From contig CM076990.1 in NCBI GenBank assembly GCA_039090855.1, forward strand, positions 194,871,232 through 194,935,231: a stretch of 64,000 bases of DNA. The letters are read 5' to 3'. The notes under the pieces are model-generated. The model ran no database searches, was not told where the DNA came from, and saw only the letters and a list, made by a program, of their open reading frames with translations. Both the position numbers and the translations under genes were made by a program. Position 1 is the first letter of the stretch; each line of letters starts with the position of its first letter. The DNA is from Macrothele yani. Its lineage: Eukaryota > Arthropoda > Arachnida > Araneae > Macrothelidae. Positions 28,861 to 40,501 of the stretch are shown one piece after another.

Positions 28861-29671
28861 TGTCTGCAGGAAAAGTCTATTTAAGCGAACGTTTTCGTTA
28901 AAATGCATTTTCAAAAGCCTAGCATTTCTTCCTCAGGGCATCCGCAATGTGTTTTTATTTTTTTCAAAATTCCTTAACAATAATTCGTATTTCAGGTGTT
29001 TGCTAGGACCACGATGTTTATGAAGTGACCGTGTTATGCTTAATAAATCTGAAAATCCGTCTTTATGCCACGACGAATGTTTATTAGTAAAAATTCGGCA
29101 GGGCCAAAAAAAAAATTAACGCAGAAGTGCTGCAAATCTATTTATATTCAGTAAAACAATAATTTTTAATATTAATATTATTAGATTTACCGCTCTTCTT
29201 GATTTCTTTCTTGGCAGCAATTGTCAGTGAATCCGTCGGTCGTCCTTGAAGCAAAATGTCTCTTTTATCTTCTTTCCACCGATTAAATTGAGTTCGCAAT
29301 AAATTACAATGTCGTCCACAGGATGCATACTAAAAACTATTACTATCAGTTAAATTGTACACAAACCTAAAATATCAGTTAAACCTTTCAACAAATAATC
29401 ACAAAGCACGAAAGAACAAATTCCTTTCGGAAAATAATGTACCACAGCACCAAAAGGAAAAAGCCCTATTTGATTGCAAGGTAACCTGGTAGTCCGCCCG
29501 CTCCACCGTGATCTCTCACAACTTCACGCTCAAAAACTGAGAGATGCAGAGCTAAGGTGCCCGAAGCTGAAACACTTCACTTGAGCGAGCAGATTGGGGA
29601 GGGTGACGTCACGGTTACCATGACAACTCGGCCGAAAATGCAGACTTCCAAACATTCCCATTTCGGCTCTT

Positions 29672-29879
29672 GGATTGGAGGTTTAACGACCACCGTGAGC
29701 AACTCAGTGGGCTATTAGCCGTCGCTCGTCCCTAATTTAGGGTCACTGGTTCCAGGGAAGGGAGGGAGCCAGTGCCGTAAGACAACCACATTGTCCATGC
29801 CTCACCGTGATTCGAACCCGGACCCCTTTCGGACGAATGATCAGAGGCCATTGCTTAGACCACTGCGCCACCGGGGCGG
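29672..29879 (-). mobile_element. tRNA-SINE
   Basis: Bounded by ccatttcggctctt (29658-29671) and ccatttcggttctt (29880-29893). The A-tail is almost lost, so it is older than its neighbours. Confidence 0.88.
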
Positions 29880-30248
29880 CCATTTCGGTTCTTCCCTTGC
29901 ACTCTTTTGCGTATAAGGTTTGTTTTCCGTATTGAGTGCGCCATGTGAATTAATATCTATTCAAAATTTTGAGTATTTTGGAACTGAATAAAGGCAAAAA
30001 AGAATATATTATAAAGAATTACTGAATAAAACTTTATTTTAAGTTGATTAGGTTAAAAGGCACTTCACCTACTTCACCTGAAAAACCGCCACTGTCAGAT
30101 ACTTATTTTTAAATGTAGCCTTTCTTCTATGATAAGCTATTTTGTGCAAAGTAAGCGCCGCAGATACTTACATTTGAGGCAAGTCTCTGTTCTTCCTTTC
30201 CTTACACAATTTTTGCTGTACAAATTATTTTCAAAAATAACTCCACTT

Positions 30249-30465
30249 TTTTTTTTTTATTGGAGGTTTAACGACCACCGTGAGCAACTCAATGGGCTAT
30301 AAGCAGTCGCCCGTCCCTAATTTAGGGTCACTGGCTCCAGGGAAGGGAGAGAGCCAGTGCCGTAAGACAAACACAACATCCATGCCTCACCGGGATTCGA
30401 ACACGGACCCCGTTCGGACGAATTATCAGAGGCCATCGCTTAGACCACTGCGCCACCGGGGCGGC
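30249..30465 (-). mobile_element. tRNA-SINE
   Basis: Bounded by taactccactt (30238-30248 and 30466-30476), with T-run tail at the left. It lies just outside the right end of the outer hAT. Confidence 0.9.
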
Positions 30466-30580
30466 TAACTCCACTTTCAAGGTACTTCCTGTTATTTTCA
30501 AATTCTGAAATGGAGCCTGCGCCATGACCACGATCATACACCGTGCCTAAAACATAACACGTCTTCGTTTAAATTCCCGC

Positions 30581-30799
30581 GCCGCCCCGGTGGCGCAGTG
30601 GTCTAAGGCGTTGGCCTCTGATCATTCGTCCGAAGGGGTCCGGGTTCGAATCCCGGTGAGGCATGGATGTTGTGTTTGTCTTACGGCACTGGCTCTCTCC
30701 CTTCCCTGGAACCAGTGACCCTAAATTAGGGACGGGCGACTGCTTATAGCCCATTGAGTTGCTCACGGTAGTCGTTAAACCTCCAATCAAAAAAAAAAA
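30581..30799 (+). mobile_element. tRNA-SINE
   Basis: Bounded by aaattcccgc (30571-30580 and 30800-30809). Full length. Confidence 0.9.
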
Positions 30800-30809
30800 A
30801 AATTCCCGC

Positions 30810-31321
30810 TCTTTTCACAGTAAGCAACACGAATTTAGTTTCCCGCTCCCCTCACAGTAAAAAAGAGGAAAGCGAATGCGATCGCAGCGCCATATACCAA
30901 GGGAACAAATTTCGGTATCTACGCCAATCATTAGGAAAGCTAGGCGCTCGGCACACTTTACCTTCTAGACGCTATACTTTGGGCCAGGCCGACCATGGCT
31001 GGACGCCTAAAATATAACTTAAACTTCCTCTACTACCGCAATTAATAATGCCACAAAATCTAGGGATTTGGGCTTCAAATTTTTATAAACACCGTTACTC
31101 CGGAGTCCGGCCTCTAACGATCCGACTTTACACATTAACTGCAGGACATCCAGCTATGATTGCTTGTCAGGAACTTGCACGGACTGTTGTCACTTCATCT
31201 AAACTTCTCGATGATGGCACGTGCTACATCCTGACAATTTTTGATCCTGATTGGCGCGATCTTCTGCACTTACTTTTGAAAGTGGAAATGGCAACCTTAC
31301 AGATATTGTTTTTGTAGTTTT
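30810..31321. other. Unassigned region with one 89-codon open frame
   Basis: The plus-strand frame 31048-31317 has no family features that I recognise. No repeat matches were seen. It could be a decayed exon or element. Confidence 0.35.
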
Positions 31322-32368
31322 AGGTAAGGCTCAGCGAGACGTAACTAGCGCCACTATATTATGCGGCAAAGAATTACTACACAGAAGCCAACATTACAGG
31401 CTGATGCCGCAGGATGCCGAGCAGACTGAGTTAGACTGAGCATGCGTGTTTGTGTTCAAAGAATATAAACGCTTGTTTGTGTTGGCGTTTTGTTCAAAGG
31501 TTTTGTTGTTCTCATCTAGATCTGCGTTTATATTACAGCCATGAAATACACCCACTCCATTCCCATGAATAACAATTCATGGAATGGAGTGGATGAATAA
31601 CAAGAACAAATTTGAAACCGTTTGAAACAAATATCCTGGAAAACCATTAAAACAACGTTTGCTGAAAAAAAAGCTATCGTTACGTTGAAAAAATTAATTT
31701 ATCAATTATATGAAACTGACTTTTATGAAAAATACCTCGTAATATTGTAAAATGAAAGAGGGAAGCATTCGATTACACATTACATACCAAACAGACAGCT
31801 TTAAGCATATACTCGAACGTGACAAATTAGTCCGGTCGGTAGAGAGCTCAGCTATCACGCCAACGGCCCAGGTTCGAACCTACTCAGATACGAACGAATG
31901 TTTTTCAGATCTGTTGAGAAGATTTCCCCAGCGCAGTGCGTTTAATTTACAAACTTCGGAAGGGTAGAAAAAAAAAATTGTAGCTTTGGGAAACTGCGGT
32001 TGTCTTTGCTTTTTTTTTTTTTTTTTTTCTTTTTATTATTATGGCTACTACTGGGAAATTGGCGGACAGTGCTGGCCCAGCAAGACTGTTTTTGCTGGGT
32101 ATCTAATGTTTACGTTTTGTGGGAACCCATTCCTTTGTTTTGCTACTGAAGCTTAGCTTCCTTTCCGTGAAATAGGCTTCCCGTCCCGTGTCTCCTACGC
32201 TTTTTGCGCCTGAATGTTAACTTTCCCGCAGAGCATCTGCTGCCGCATTACATGGTGGCGCTGCTGTCGCCTGTTTTACATTATCTCTACGAGAGTTGAG
32301 CTTCTTCACGCGAAGCGTTTATATTCTTTGATATAGTGGCGCTAGTTACGTCTCGCTGAGCCTTACCT
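31322..32368. mobile_element. Non-autonomous inverted-repeat element, about 1.05 kb
   Basis: The 38 bp at 31322-31359 (aggtaaggctcagcgagacg at its start) are an exact or near-exact inverted copy of 32331-32368. A further 18-bp pair (caaagaatataaacgctt at 31457-31474, complement at 32313-32330) continues the repeat, but the left side has 97 extra bp between the two parts. No transposase inside. No target duplication was recognised, so the superfamily is unknown. Confidence 0.6.
31828..31895 (+). tRNA. tRNA-like sequence, degenerate
   Basis: tccggtcggtagagagctca resembles a D arm with box A, and ggcccaggttcgaacct a T arm with box B. No acceptor pairing was found. Probably a SINE head fragment or pseudo-tRNA. 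Confidence 0.3.
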
Positions 32369-32540
32369 TCTTATCAGTTAGATATTCTTTGGTTTTAGGT
32401 CTAGGCAGGTCACAAGTGTGTTCTAGTTCGGTAACTGGAAGCGTGGAAGGAGCAAATTGTGTTGTTGGCGATGCGTGGCTAGCAACTGCGAGCGTTTTTG
32501 TTTGTGCTTAGTGGGATTATTTTTCATTTTCGCTAAAAAT

Positions 32541-32664
32541 ATGTGCTCCTTGTCTGACGTCTATAAACTGAAAGGCTACAAAATCCACATAGTCACAGAT
32601 GAAGGTGAATATGAGGGTATTGTAAAGAACTGTGCATCTAATGACCAAGTAACTTTGGAAAAAG
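32541..32664 (+). CDS. Candidate first coding exon of an LSm-like domain host gene
   Basis: ATG in aaaaatATGtg opens MCSLSDVYKLKGYKIHIVT, then GEYEGIVKNCASNDQVTLEK. The pattern (strand, DEGEYEG, strand, then NDQVTLEK) is that of an Sm/LSm-like beta barrel start, of the kind found at the N-terminus of EXD1-like or decapping proteins. The exon would end at 32664 in a strong splice donor (aaag|gtaagg), followed by a poly-T tract. Upstream non-repeat sequence could be 5' UTR. Remaining exons are not seen in the window. The family match is from memory of fold pattern, so it is tentative. Confidence 0.4.
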
Positions 32665-32908
32665 GTAAGGAAGCAACTTACTTTTTTTTTTTTTTTTTTT
32701 TTGTCTTCGTAGATTGTGAGACCTCTAAACTAAGGACTGAAGTTGATCCGCATAATGTAAACAGGCCCATATATATAACATATAAAATAGAAATACAACA
32801 TTCAAATGGTATAAAAACCTAAAAGGTTAAAACATGAAATTTGAAACCTAAGAAAGATTAAGTGAATGTACAGGACTGCGCCACAGCAGCAAGTCAAAGC
32901 AATTTCTC

Positions 32909-34562
32909 TATATACTGACATAACACTACAGGACAACAAACCAGGATGTACAAAATATATGAAAAAAAAAATGAGGCTTAACATTTTTATTATAAACCAA
33001 AACACACCAATGTCCAAGATGCACAAGTCAAAGAAAGTTTCCAAAACCAATTGAGCACTGACAAACCCCCAAAAAGAACATATAGTCAGAGTACCAACCT
33101 ACAGGAAGGACAAGCTGCAATCGTCAGGGGAACACCAGCTCAAAATATGGCCTTTAAATTCACAGCAAAGGTAGGTAGAACTAACCAAATACTGTTGCAG
33201 TGTTCCCAAGGCCATGACAAATCGAGGAACACAAATTGGGATCCACACGCCATTTAACAAAAAGAGCCAGCTAACATAACCAATCTCTGTTAAAAGTGTA
33301 AAATAATGTAACTGTGTGACCAAAAGTTAGAAAAGGACGTTTGATAAATCTTCATCAACAAAAGACCCTTCAAGTTGTACTTAAGTATCCTGATTCATTA
33401 AATTTGTAGGGTCGTAATTAGTTGTCTCGTGTTTAAAATGGAATGAACTGAGAAATACTGAATAGCCTTAGCATCACATCTAGAAGTTGTTTAAGTAATT
33501 GAATAGTAAATCATGTAGAAAATTTATTGATGTTTAGTGAGCCAAAAAGTCTTTAATAAGACTGTGGAATCATTACATAACTAAAGACAATGATGGAATT
33601 GTGATATAATCAGGTTTCTGACTACTGATTTGGAAATGTTGGAGTCCCAATTTATGTAATCTCGAAAAATGTATCCTAGTTCAGTAAATTTACGACCCTA
33701 CAGATTTAATGAACTAGGATACTTAAGTGCAACTTGACGGGTCTCTTGTTGCTGAAGATTTATTTACCCTCCTTTTATCTTTTGCTCACACAAAAATGTA
33801 CACTATTTTATACTTCTAACCATGATTGACTATGTCAGCTGGCTCTTTTTGTGCAATGGCATGTGGATCCCAACTTGGCGCAGTGGTCTAAGGCGTTGGC
33901 CTCTGATCATTCGTCCGTAAGGGGTCCGGGTTCGAATCCCGGTCAGGCATGGATGTTGTGTTTGTCTTACGGCACTGGCTCTCTCCCTTCCCTGGAACCA
34001 GTGACTCTAAATTAGGGACGGGCGACTGCTTATAGCCCATTAAGTTGCTCACACGGTGGTCGTTAAACCTCCAATCAAAAAAAAAAAAAAAAAAAAAGAT
34101 CCCAACTTTTGGTACCTTTGTATGTGTGGAGCTGGTGACCTTTGGACATGTGGTTCTATCAGGTGGGCTAATTTGTTTCACGTTCTTAGATGTGAATTGC
34201 TCTCTTGTTTCGTCATGACCTCGTTTTGTGTTCTTGTAATCGAATTGCTTTCTCATTTGTCATGGCCTTGGGAACACCACCACAGCAGTATTTGGTTAGT
34301 TCTACATACCTTTGCTGTGTATTAAAAGGCCATATTTCGGGCTGGTGTTCCCCTGACGATTATAGCTCGTCCTTCTCATCTCCCTGTGGGTTGACACTGA
34401 TTATGTTCTTTTTGGGTTTTTTATTAGCGCTTAATTGTTTTTGGAAACTAATTTAGTTTGTTCATCTTGGACATTGGTGTGTGTTGGTTTGTTCCTCATT
34501 TCTTTCATATATTATTTTGTACATCCTGGTTTATTGTTCTGTAGTGTTATGTCGGTATATAT
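32909..34562. repeat. Large foldback (inverted repeat) element
   Basis: The left arm (32909-33420) and right arm (33684-34562) are inverted copies: tactgacataacactacag at the left pairs with ctgtagtgttatgtcggta at the right, and acttaagtatcctgattcat pairs with atgaactaggatacttaagt in the middle. About 260 bp lie between the arms. The right arm has a SINE and a further duplicated part, the left arm lacks these. No gene inside. Confidence 0.75.
33877..34097 (+). mobile_element. tRNA-SINE, slightly 5'-shortened
   Basis: Bounded by gatcccaactt (33866-33876 and 34098-34108). It lacks the first bases of the head and starts at ggcgcagtgg. Inserted in the right arm of the foldback. Confidence 0.9.
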
Positions 34563-34565
34563 ACA

Positions 34566-35740
34566 CTATCTACCAACAAGTAAGTGGACACTTGTGATAG
34601 CAAAGGAAAACGAAGTTTATTCACCTTCAATAGTTGGTGAACCCTCCACGAGCGGCGATTACAGTGCGACCCTCAATCAGGCGTTGTACGACAGCTGGCG
34701 GTATTTTCTTCCACGTGGCTTGGAGAAGACAGGCCAGTTCCTTCACCGATTTCGGACTGTGGGGGCACTCCTTAAGTCGACGCTCCAACTCGTCCCAGAG
34801 GTGCTCGATAGTTATAAGGTCCAGGCTCTGCACAAGCCAGTCCATTCGATTAACCCCATTGTCACCATACTAAGCCATGGTGGACCTCGCAATATTACTG
34901 GTGGCATTGTCATCCTGAAAGTAACATGGGTCTACCCGTAAAACTGCCACAATGTAGGAAGCGCATGGTCATCCAAAATGGTGAAGTAGGTCTCAGTGTT
35001 GAGTCTATCAGGAATTGCGGCCAAGGGTTTCGTGCCATACCAGGAGAAATACCCCCATAGCATAATTCGACCGCCGCCGAACTTCACAGTTGGCATAATA
35101 CATTCCGGCAGGAGGCGTTTTCCAGGCAGACGCCAAATCCAGACTCTGCCATCCGAACGGTAGCTCCAGAGAGCCTGTTTCCACTGTTCAACCATCCACT
35201 GTCTTTCTTTGTGCCACGTTAGCCGAGCAGCGCTATTGGACTTGGTGATCAAAGGCTTGTGGGCGGCAGCATGTCCATGATAACTGAGCAGATGGGCTTC
35301 CTTACGGAGGGTATTAATCGACAGAACATTCCTGGATGCCTGTAAAAACTCCTCGCGGATGTGGCCCATCGATTTGGTGCAGTTCTTCCAAATTTCTCTG
35401 ACCAGCACCTGTTGGTCGCTAACTCCCAATTTTGTGGGTCTGCCGGGTCGGGGCACATTCCGACAGTCACCTCTCATCTTCCACTTGCCAATCACGTAAG
35501 CCACTGTCGATGTTGGGTACTTCAACTCGTTGGATATGTCACGTATGGATCGGCCATTTGTGTGATACCCGACGATTACACCTTTATCGAAATCGGAGAG
35601 CTCTGAACTGCGTGGCATCTTGCATGCGACTGGTTGCGTTGTTGTTTACCACACGATATTTAACGGAGGTGGCTGTGACGTGTATCAGGACCGCAGATAT
35701 CGTCAATTGCCGGGGTGTCCAATTACTTGTTGGTAGATAG
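34566..35740 (-). mobile_element. Tc1-like element, 1.2 kb
   Basis: Ends ctatctaccaacaagtaag (left) and its inverted form cttgttggtagatag (right) are flanked by TA-rich sequence, consistent with TA target duplication. The transposase is on the minus strand. The element starts three bases after the foldback ends. Confidence 0.85.
34627..35618 (-). pseudogene. Tc1-like transposase, inactive
   Basis: Piece 35618-34932 has the two helix-turn-helix parts (SIRDISNELKYPTSTVAYVI; RPGRPTKLGVSD) and the catalytic start, but the first acid is changed (ALWSYRSDG in place of the usual WSDESRF). The second part is present as LWGYFSWYG. Piece 34845-34627 holds the third region, SLDLITIEHLWDELERRL, with Asn-Pro replaced. 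A frameshift near 34930 parts the two. Dead copy. Confidence 0.85.
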
Positions 35741-35749
35741 TATATATAT

Positions 35750-36813
35750 GTGCATGGCTTTTATCGATTATGAAAAAGCCTTTGATTTGGTGAAACCATC
35801 AGCAGTTACAATGGCTCTGAAATCCTGCGGTATTGAAGATGCATACATTAATATTATTAATAACATCTATTAAAATGCAAGTGCAAAGATTCGGCTGTTT
35901 GAAAATACAACACACACAAAAATTGAAAAGGGAGTGAGACAAGGTGACACAATATCTCCAAAGCTCTTTAATGCCACATTGGAGGGTGTCTTTCAGTCGC
36001 TGAGCTGTGAAAACAAAGGGATAAAGATTAATGGAGATTAACCCACCTTCGTTTTGCTGATGACGTAGTCATTTTTGCAACTACCCCATCAGAGCTGCAG
36101 AGTATGATCCAGGAACTTGCTGTTGAGAGTAAAGAAGTGGGATTAAAAATGAACTTTCAGAAGACAAAAGTGATGCTCAGTGCTTTTATAAGAAATGAAG
36201 ATTTATCGATCGATGGAGATAACAGACACACGTGTACGTTTATCTTGGACAGCAGATATCAAGTGAGGGTCACATTGATGAAGAAATTAATCGGCATATA
36301 AAACTTGCCTGGAGAGCTTTTGGAAGAAACAGCATAATTTTCAAGAGCAATATGCCATATGTCTTAAAAGCAAAGTGTTTGATCAATGCATCCTTCCAGT
36401 GCTTACGTATGGTGCAGAGACGTGGACCTTAACTAAAAGAGACATACAAAGGCTGCAGACAACTCAAAGCAGCATGGAGAGGTGCATGCTTGGTGTAACC
36501 AGGAGAGATAAGAAGAGGAACTCATGAATCTGAAAAATGACAAAAGTGGAAGACCTGATGAGAGTAAAATCTCCGAAATGGCAATGGGCTGGACATACTG
36601 CCAGAAGGGCAGACCATCGATGGACAGCCAAAATTTTAGATTGGATTCCAAGACACAGGAAAAGACCCAGAAGAAGACCACATGGGAGATGGGTGGATGA
36701 AATTCGAAAGTATGCAGGAGTGACATGGAGGAAACCGGCACAAGACAGATCGTTGTGGAGAAAACTTGGGGAGACCTTCGTCCAGCAGTGGATTGATAAT
36801 GGTTGACAATGAT

Positions 36814-36815
<2 letters not shown>
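35750..36815 (+). pseudogene. RTE-type LINE fragment 1 (reverse transcriptase to 3' end)
   Basis: Starts in the RT region (FIDYEKAFD) and goes to the end of the gene (WAGHTARR, LGETFVQQWIDNG), with several stops and shifts (for example at 35872, 36040 and 36225). Most of the 5' part is missing. It ends in gacaatgatgat running into (TA)n and (CA)n at 36817-36857. Confidence 0.85.

Positions 36816-36816
<1 letters not shown>

Positions 36817-36857
<41 letters not shown>
36817..36857. repeat. (TA)n(CA)n microsatellite
   Basis: Alternating TA then CA run at the 3' end of RTE fragment 1, directly followed by the 5' end of the next RTE copy. Confidence 0.9.
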
Positions 36858-39800
36858 GGTGATGCGTAACATCACAGCCTCTCCTTGACAAATGTCAACC
36901 CCGCCTTCTCGTGGTACATCCTGTTCCCACTAAAGGGGCTCTGACGACCGCCAATAGCGGTATAACTATACCATCGGGATTAGAGGAAATGCTATCCCAC
37001 ACTCACCAACCCGCTTGGCCAGCGTGGTGAGTTATGGCCAAACCCCTCCAAAATGACTCCACAACTTAAATCTTGGCCCTCAGTCTCCGGCAGCTGGAAT
37101 GTACCTGGCCAAGGCAGCGGCCAGTGTGACATGAAGGCAGAGGGTGCTAAGAATCCCCGGAGGACCGGACTAGGCTGCCATCTGATGCTGACCTTGGCGA
37201 CGTATAACGGACGCTCCCTATCTTCTGATTCAAGGCTTCTTGAATTGGAAGAGGAACTACAAAGGACCAAGTGGGACATCGTCGGGCTAAGTGAGGTAAG
37301 GAGAAAAGGAGAAGATCTCATTGAACTGAAAAGTGGACATCCCTTCTACTACCGTGGGACAGATACTGGCAGAACTAGTGGTGTTGGATTTATAATAAAC
37401 AAGAAACTGAAGGATAAAGTTGTAGAAGTTGAAAGTTCCTCTGACGGAGCTGCACGACTCGTTATCCAACTCTCGAGAAGATACCAGGCTCATATTATTC
37501 AAACTTATGCACCCACCACAAGTCATGCTGAAGAAGAAATTGAAGAATTTTATGAGGAAATTCGTGATCTAAATAATAAAGGTAAGCAGCACTTGAAGAT
37601 AATTATGGGAGATTTCAATGCAAAAATAGGGCAACGGCAACAGAATGAAACTTCAGTAGGTAAATTTGGTCACGGCAACAGAAACCAGTGTGGAAATACT
37701 CTCGTAGAGTTTGCAGAGGCAGAAGGGTTTTTCATCTTGAACTCCTTTTTCAAGAAAAAGCCACACAGGAAATGGACATGGAGACATCCAAATGGGACGA
37801 CAAGTGAAATTGATTTTATTATGTGTAACAAAAAAATCGTCATAGAAGACTGCAGTGTGCTAAACAAGTTCAATACAGGCAGTGACCATAGATTGGCGAG
37901 ATGTAAGATGCACCTCAACACTAAACTCGAACGTAGCAAGCTCATAAGACAAACAAAATGTATTGACATAATCAACCTTAAAAAACACCATAATACCTTC
38001 AAATTGGAACTGAAGAACAGATTCTCTGCTTTAGAAGGCCTAACATCGGAAGAAGTGGATATTTCTGAAGTTAACAGAAAAGTAACCAAAGCTCTTGTGA
38101 AAACAGCAACAAAATTAGCTGGGTCTAAGAACAAATTGCATGTGAACAAATTATCAGGAAAAACCAAAATGTTGATGCAAAAAAGAAGAGTGATGAGGAC
38201 AACTAAAGAAGATGTGACTTCCAAAGTGGAATATATAGAGCTATGCAAGACAGTACGAAAAAGTATCACTGAAGACGTAAGGAAATTCAACTGTGAAACT
38301 AGTAAGGAAAGCAATTGAAAACAACCAAAGCCTAAAGATAGTAAAGGGACATCTCAGTAAGGGGAAAAAACAGTTTATGGCACTGAGAAAAGAAGATGGT
38401 TCTGTAACAAGAAATAGAGGCGAAATTTTGACAAGAGTGAAAGATTTCTACTCCAAATTATATGAAAGGGATGATACATGTACTCCAGACATGAAAGGTA
38501 CCAGTACCAGAGTTCTTCCAGTCCTCCCAGCAGAAGTTGCACATGCAATCAAGAACATGAAGCGGGGAAAAGCTCCAGGAGAAGATGGAATTACTGTAGA
38601 CATCATACAAGAAGCAAGTGGAGAAATCGAAACAGTACTCGCCCAAATTTTCACTCGATGCCTTAATGAAGGGAAAATTCCTGAGGATTGGAACATCGCT
38701 ACAATGATCTTGCTACATAAAAAAGGTGACATTGAGGATCTCAGGAACTACAGACCTATCAGCCTCCTATCAGTGGTTTATAAAATCTTCACTAAAGTTC
38801 TTTCACACCGCTTGAAGGTAACACTGGACATGGCTCAACCGAGAGAACAAGCTGGATTCAGGAGTGGCTACAGCACAATTGATCATATCCACGTACTGAG
38901 AGAACTAATTGAAAGAGCGAGGGAATATGAACTTCCATTGTGCATGGCTTTTATCGATTATGAAAAAGCCTTTGATTCGGTGAAACCATCAGCAGTTGCA
39001 ATGGCTCTGAAATCCTGCGGTATTGAAGATGCATACATTAATATTATTAATAACATCTATGAAAATGCAATTGCAAAGATTTTGGCTGTTTGAAAATACA
39101 ACACACATAAAAATCGGAAAAGGAGTGAGACAAGGTGACACCATATCTCCGAAGCTCTTTAATGCCACATTGGAAAATGTCTTTCAATCACTGAACTGGG
39201 AAAACAAAGGGATAAAGATTAATGGAGATTATCTAACCCACCTTCGTTCTGCTGATGACATAGTCATTTTTGCAACTACCCCATCAGAGCTACAGAGTAT
39301 GATCCAGGAACTTGCTGACAAGAGTAAAGAAGTGGGATTAAAAATGAACTTTCAGAAGACAAAAGTGTTGTACAATGCTTTTACAAGAAATGAAGATTTA
39401 TCGATTGATGGAGAAAAGCTGGAGATAACAGACACGTACGTTTATCTTGGACAGCAGATATCAAGTGAGGGTCACATTGGTGAGGAAATTAATCGGCGTA
39501 CAAAACTTGCCTGGAGAGCTTTTGGAAGAAACAGCATAATTTTCAAGAGCAATATGCCATTATGGCATATTAAAAGAAAAGTGTTTGATCAATGCATCCT
39601 TCCAGTGCTTACGTATGGCGCAGAGACGTGGACCTTAACTAAAAGAGACATACAAAGGCTGCAGACAACTCAAAGAAGCATGGAGAGGTGCATGCTTGGT
39701 ATAACCAGGAGAGATAAGAAGAGGAACTCGTGGATCCGAAAAATGACGAGAGTGGAAGACATCATGATCAGAGTTAAATCCCTGAAATGGCAATGGGCTG

Positions 39801-40036
39801 GACATACTGCCAGAAGGACAGACCATAGATGGACAGCCGAAATTTTAGATTGGATTCCAAGGGACAGGAAAAGACCCAGAAAAAGACCACATGGGAGATG
39901 GGTGGATGAAATTCGTAAATATGCGGGAGTGACATGGAGGAGACTGGCACAAGACAGACCGTTGTGGAGGAAACTTGGGGAGACCTTCGTCCAGCAGTGG
40001 ATTGATAATGGTTGACAATGATGATGATGATGATGC
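36857..40036 (+). mobile_element. RTE-type LINE, near full length
   Basis: The 5' end (ggtgatgcgtaacatcacag) is the same as that of the minus-strand copy ending at 57159, so both are probably complete. It has a roughly 195-bp leader, one coding region and a (GAT)n tail at 40016-40036, typical of RTE elements, which end in short tandem repeats. No A-tail. Confidence 0.85.
37053..40015 (+). pseudogene. RTE endonuclease-reverse transcriptase with two frameshifts
   Basis: 37053-38318 is an apurinic-type endonuclease (LATYNGRSL, SEVRRKGEDL, MGDFNAKIGQ, GSDHRLARCKM). 38293-39093 and 39023-40015 continue with RT motifs (YRPISLLSVVYKIF, AFIDYEKAFDSV, ADDIVIF) and the C-terminal region WAGHTARRTDHRW. 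Compared with the copy at 53988-57159, one extra base lies near 38297 and another near 39082. Each shifts the frame. The usual Phe before the ADD catalytic core is Ser here (RSADD). So it cannot make active protein unless repaired. Confidence 0.88.
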
Positions 40037-40499
40037 CATTATGTCTTAAAAGAAAAGTGTTTGATCAATGCATCCTTCCAGTGCTTACGTATGGTGCAGA
40101 GACGTGGACCTTAGCTAAAAGAGACATAGAAAGGCTGCAGACAACTCAAAGAAGAATGGAGAGGTGCATGCTTGGTGTAACCAGGAGAGATAAGAAGAGG
40201 AACACGTGGATCCGAAAAATGACAAGAGTGGAAGACATCATGATCAGAGTTAAATCCCTGAAATGGCAATGGGCTGGACATACTGCCAGAAGAACAGACC
40301 ATTGATGGACAGCCGAAATTTTAGATTGGATTCCAAGGGACAGGAAAAGACACAGAAGAAGACCACATGGAAGATGGATGGATGAAATTCGAAAGTATGC
40401 GGGAGTGGCATGGAGGAGACTGGCACAAGACAGACCGTTGTATTGGAAACTTTGGGAGACCTTCGTCCAGCAGTGGATTGATAATGGTTGACAATGATG
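40037..40499 (+). pseudogene. RTE LINE fragment 2 (last 460 bp)
   Basis: Begins in the last quarter of the gene (CLKRKVFDQCILPVLTYG) immediately after the (GAT)n tail of the previous copy, and ends in WIDNG, gacaatgatgatg and (AC)n. A stop in the TDH region breaks the frame. It is a 5'-truncated insertion in head-to-tail order. Confidence 0.85.
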
Positions 40500-40501
40500 A
40501 T

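Larger units (their letters stand above)
23116..30091 (-). mobile_element. Outer hAT element carrying a nested hAT and SINEs
   Basis: Left end cagtggcggctcgtgattgg and right end (reverse complement) cagtggcggtttttcaggtg share the first nine bases, and aggtgaag just inside. Transposase pieces on the minus strand lie on both sides of an inner hAT (C-terminal part at 23270-23527, middle at 27540-28230, N-terminal part at about 28740-28860). No matching 8-bp duplication was seen (gacctcat versus tcagatac), so the pairing of the two ends is inferred. Confidence 0.6.

Noticed and set aside
23116..30091. Clean 8-bp duplication for the outer hAT
   Set aside because: The flanks gacctcat and tcagatac do not match, so I report the pairing of ends as inferred only.
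28332..30790. Frames sharing GYKQSPVPNLGSL and RPSLRPLRHRG
   Set aside because: These recur in every SINE copy as translations of its body and tRNA head.
36433..36891. 152-residue minus-strand frame with Ile/Tyr repeats
   Set aside because: Antisense to RTE coding sequence and a (TA)n(CA)n run.
37670..38314. 214-residue minus-strand open frame
   Set aside because: Exact antisense of the RTE endonuclease region; no independent features.
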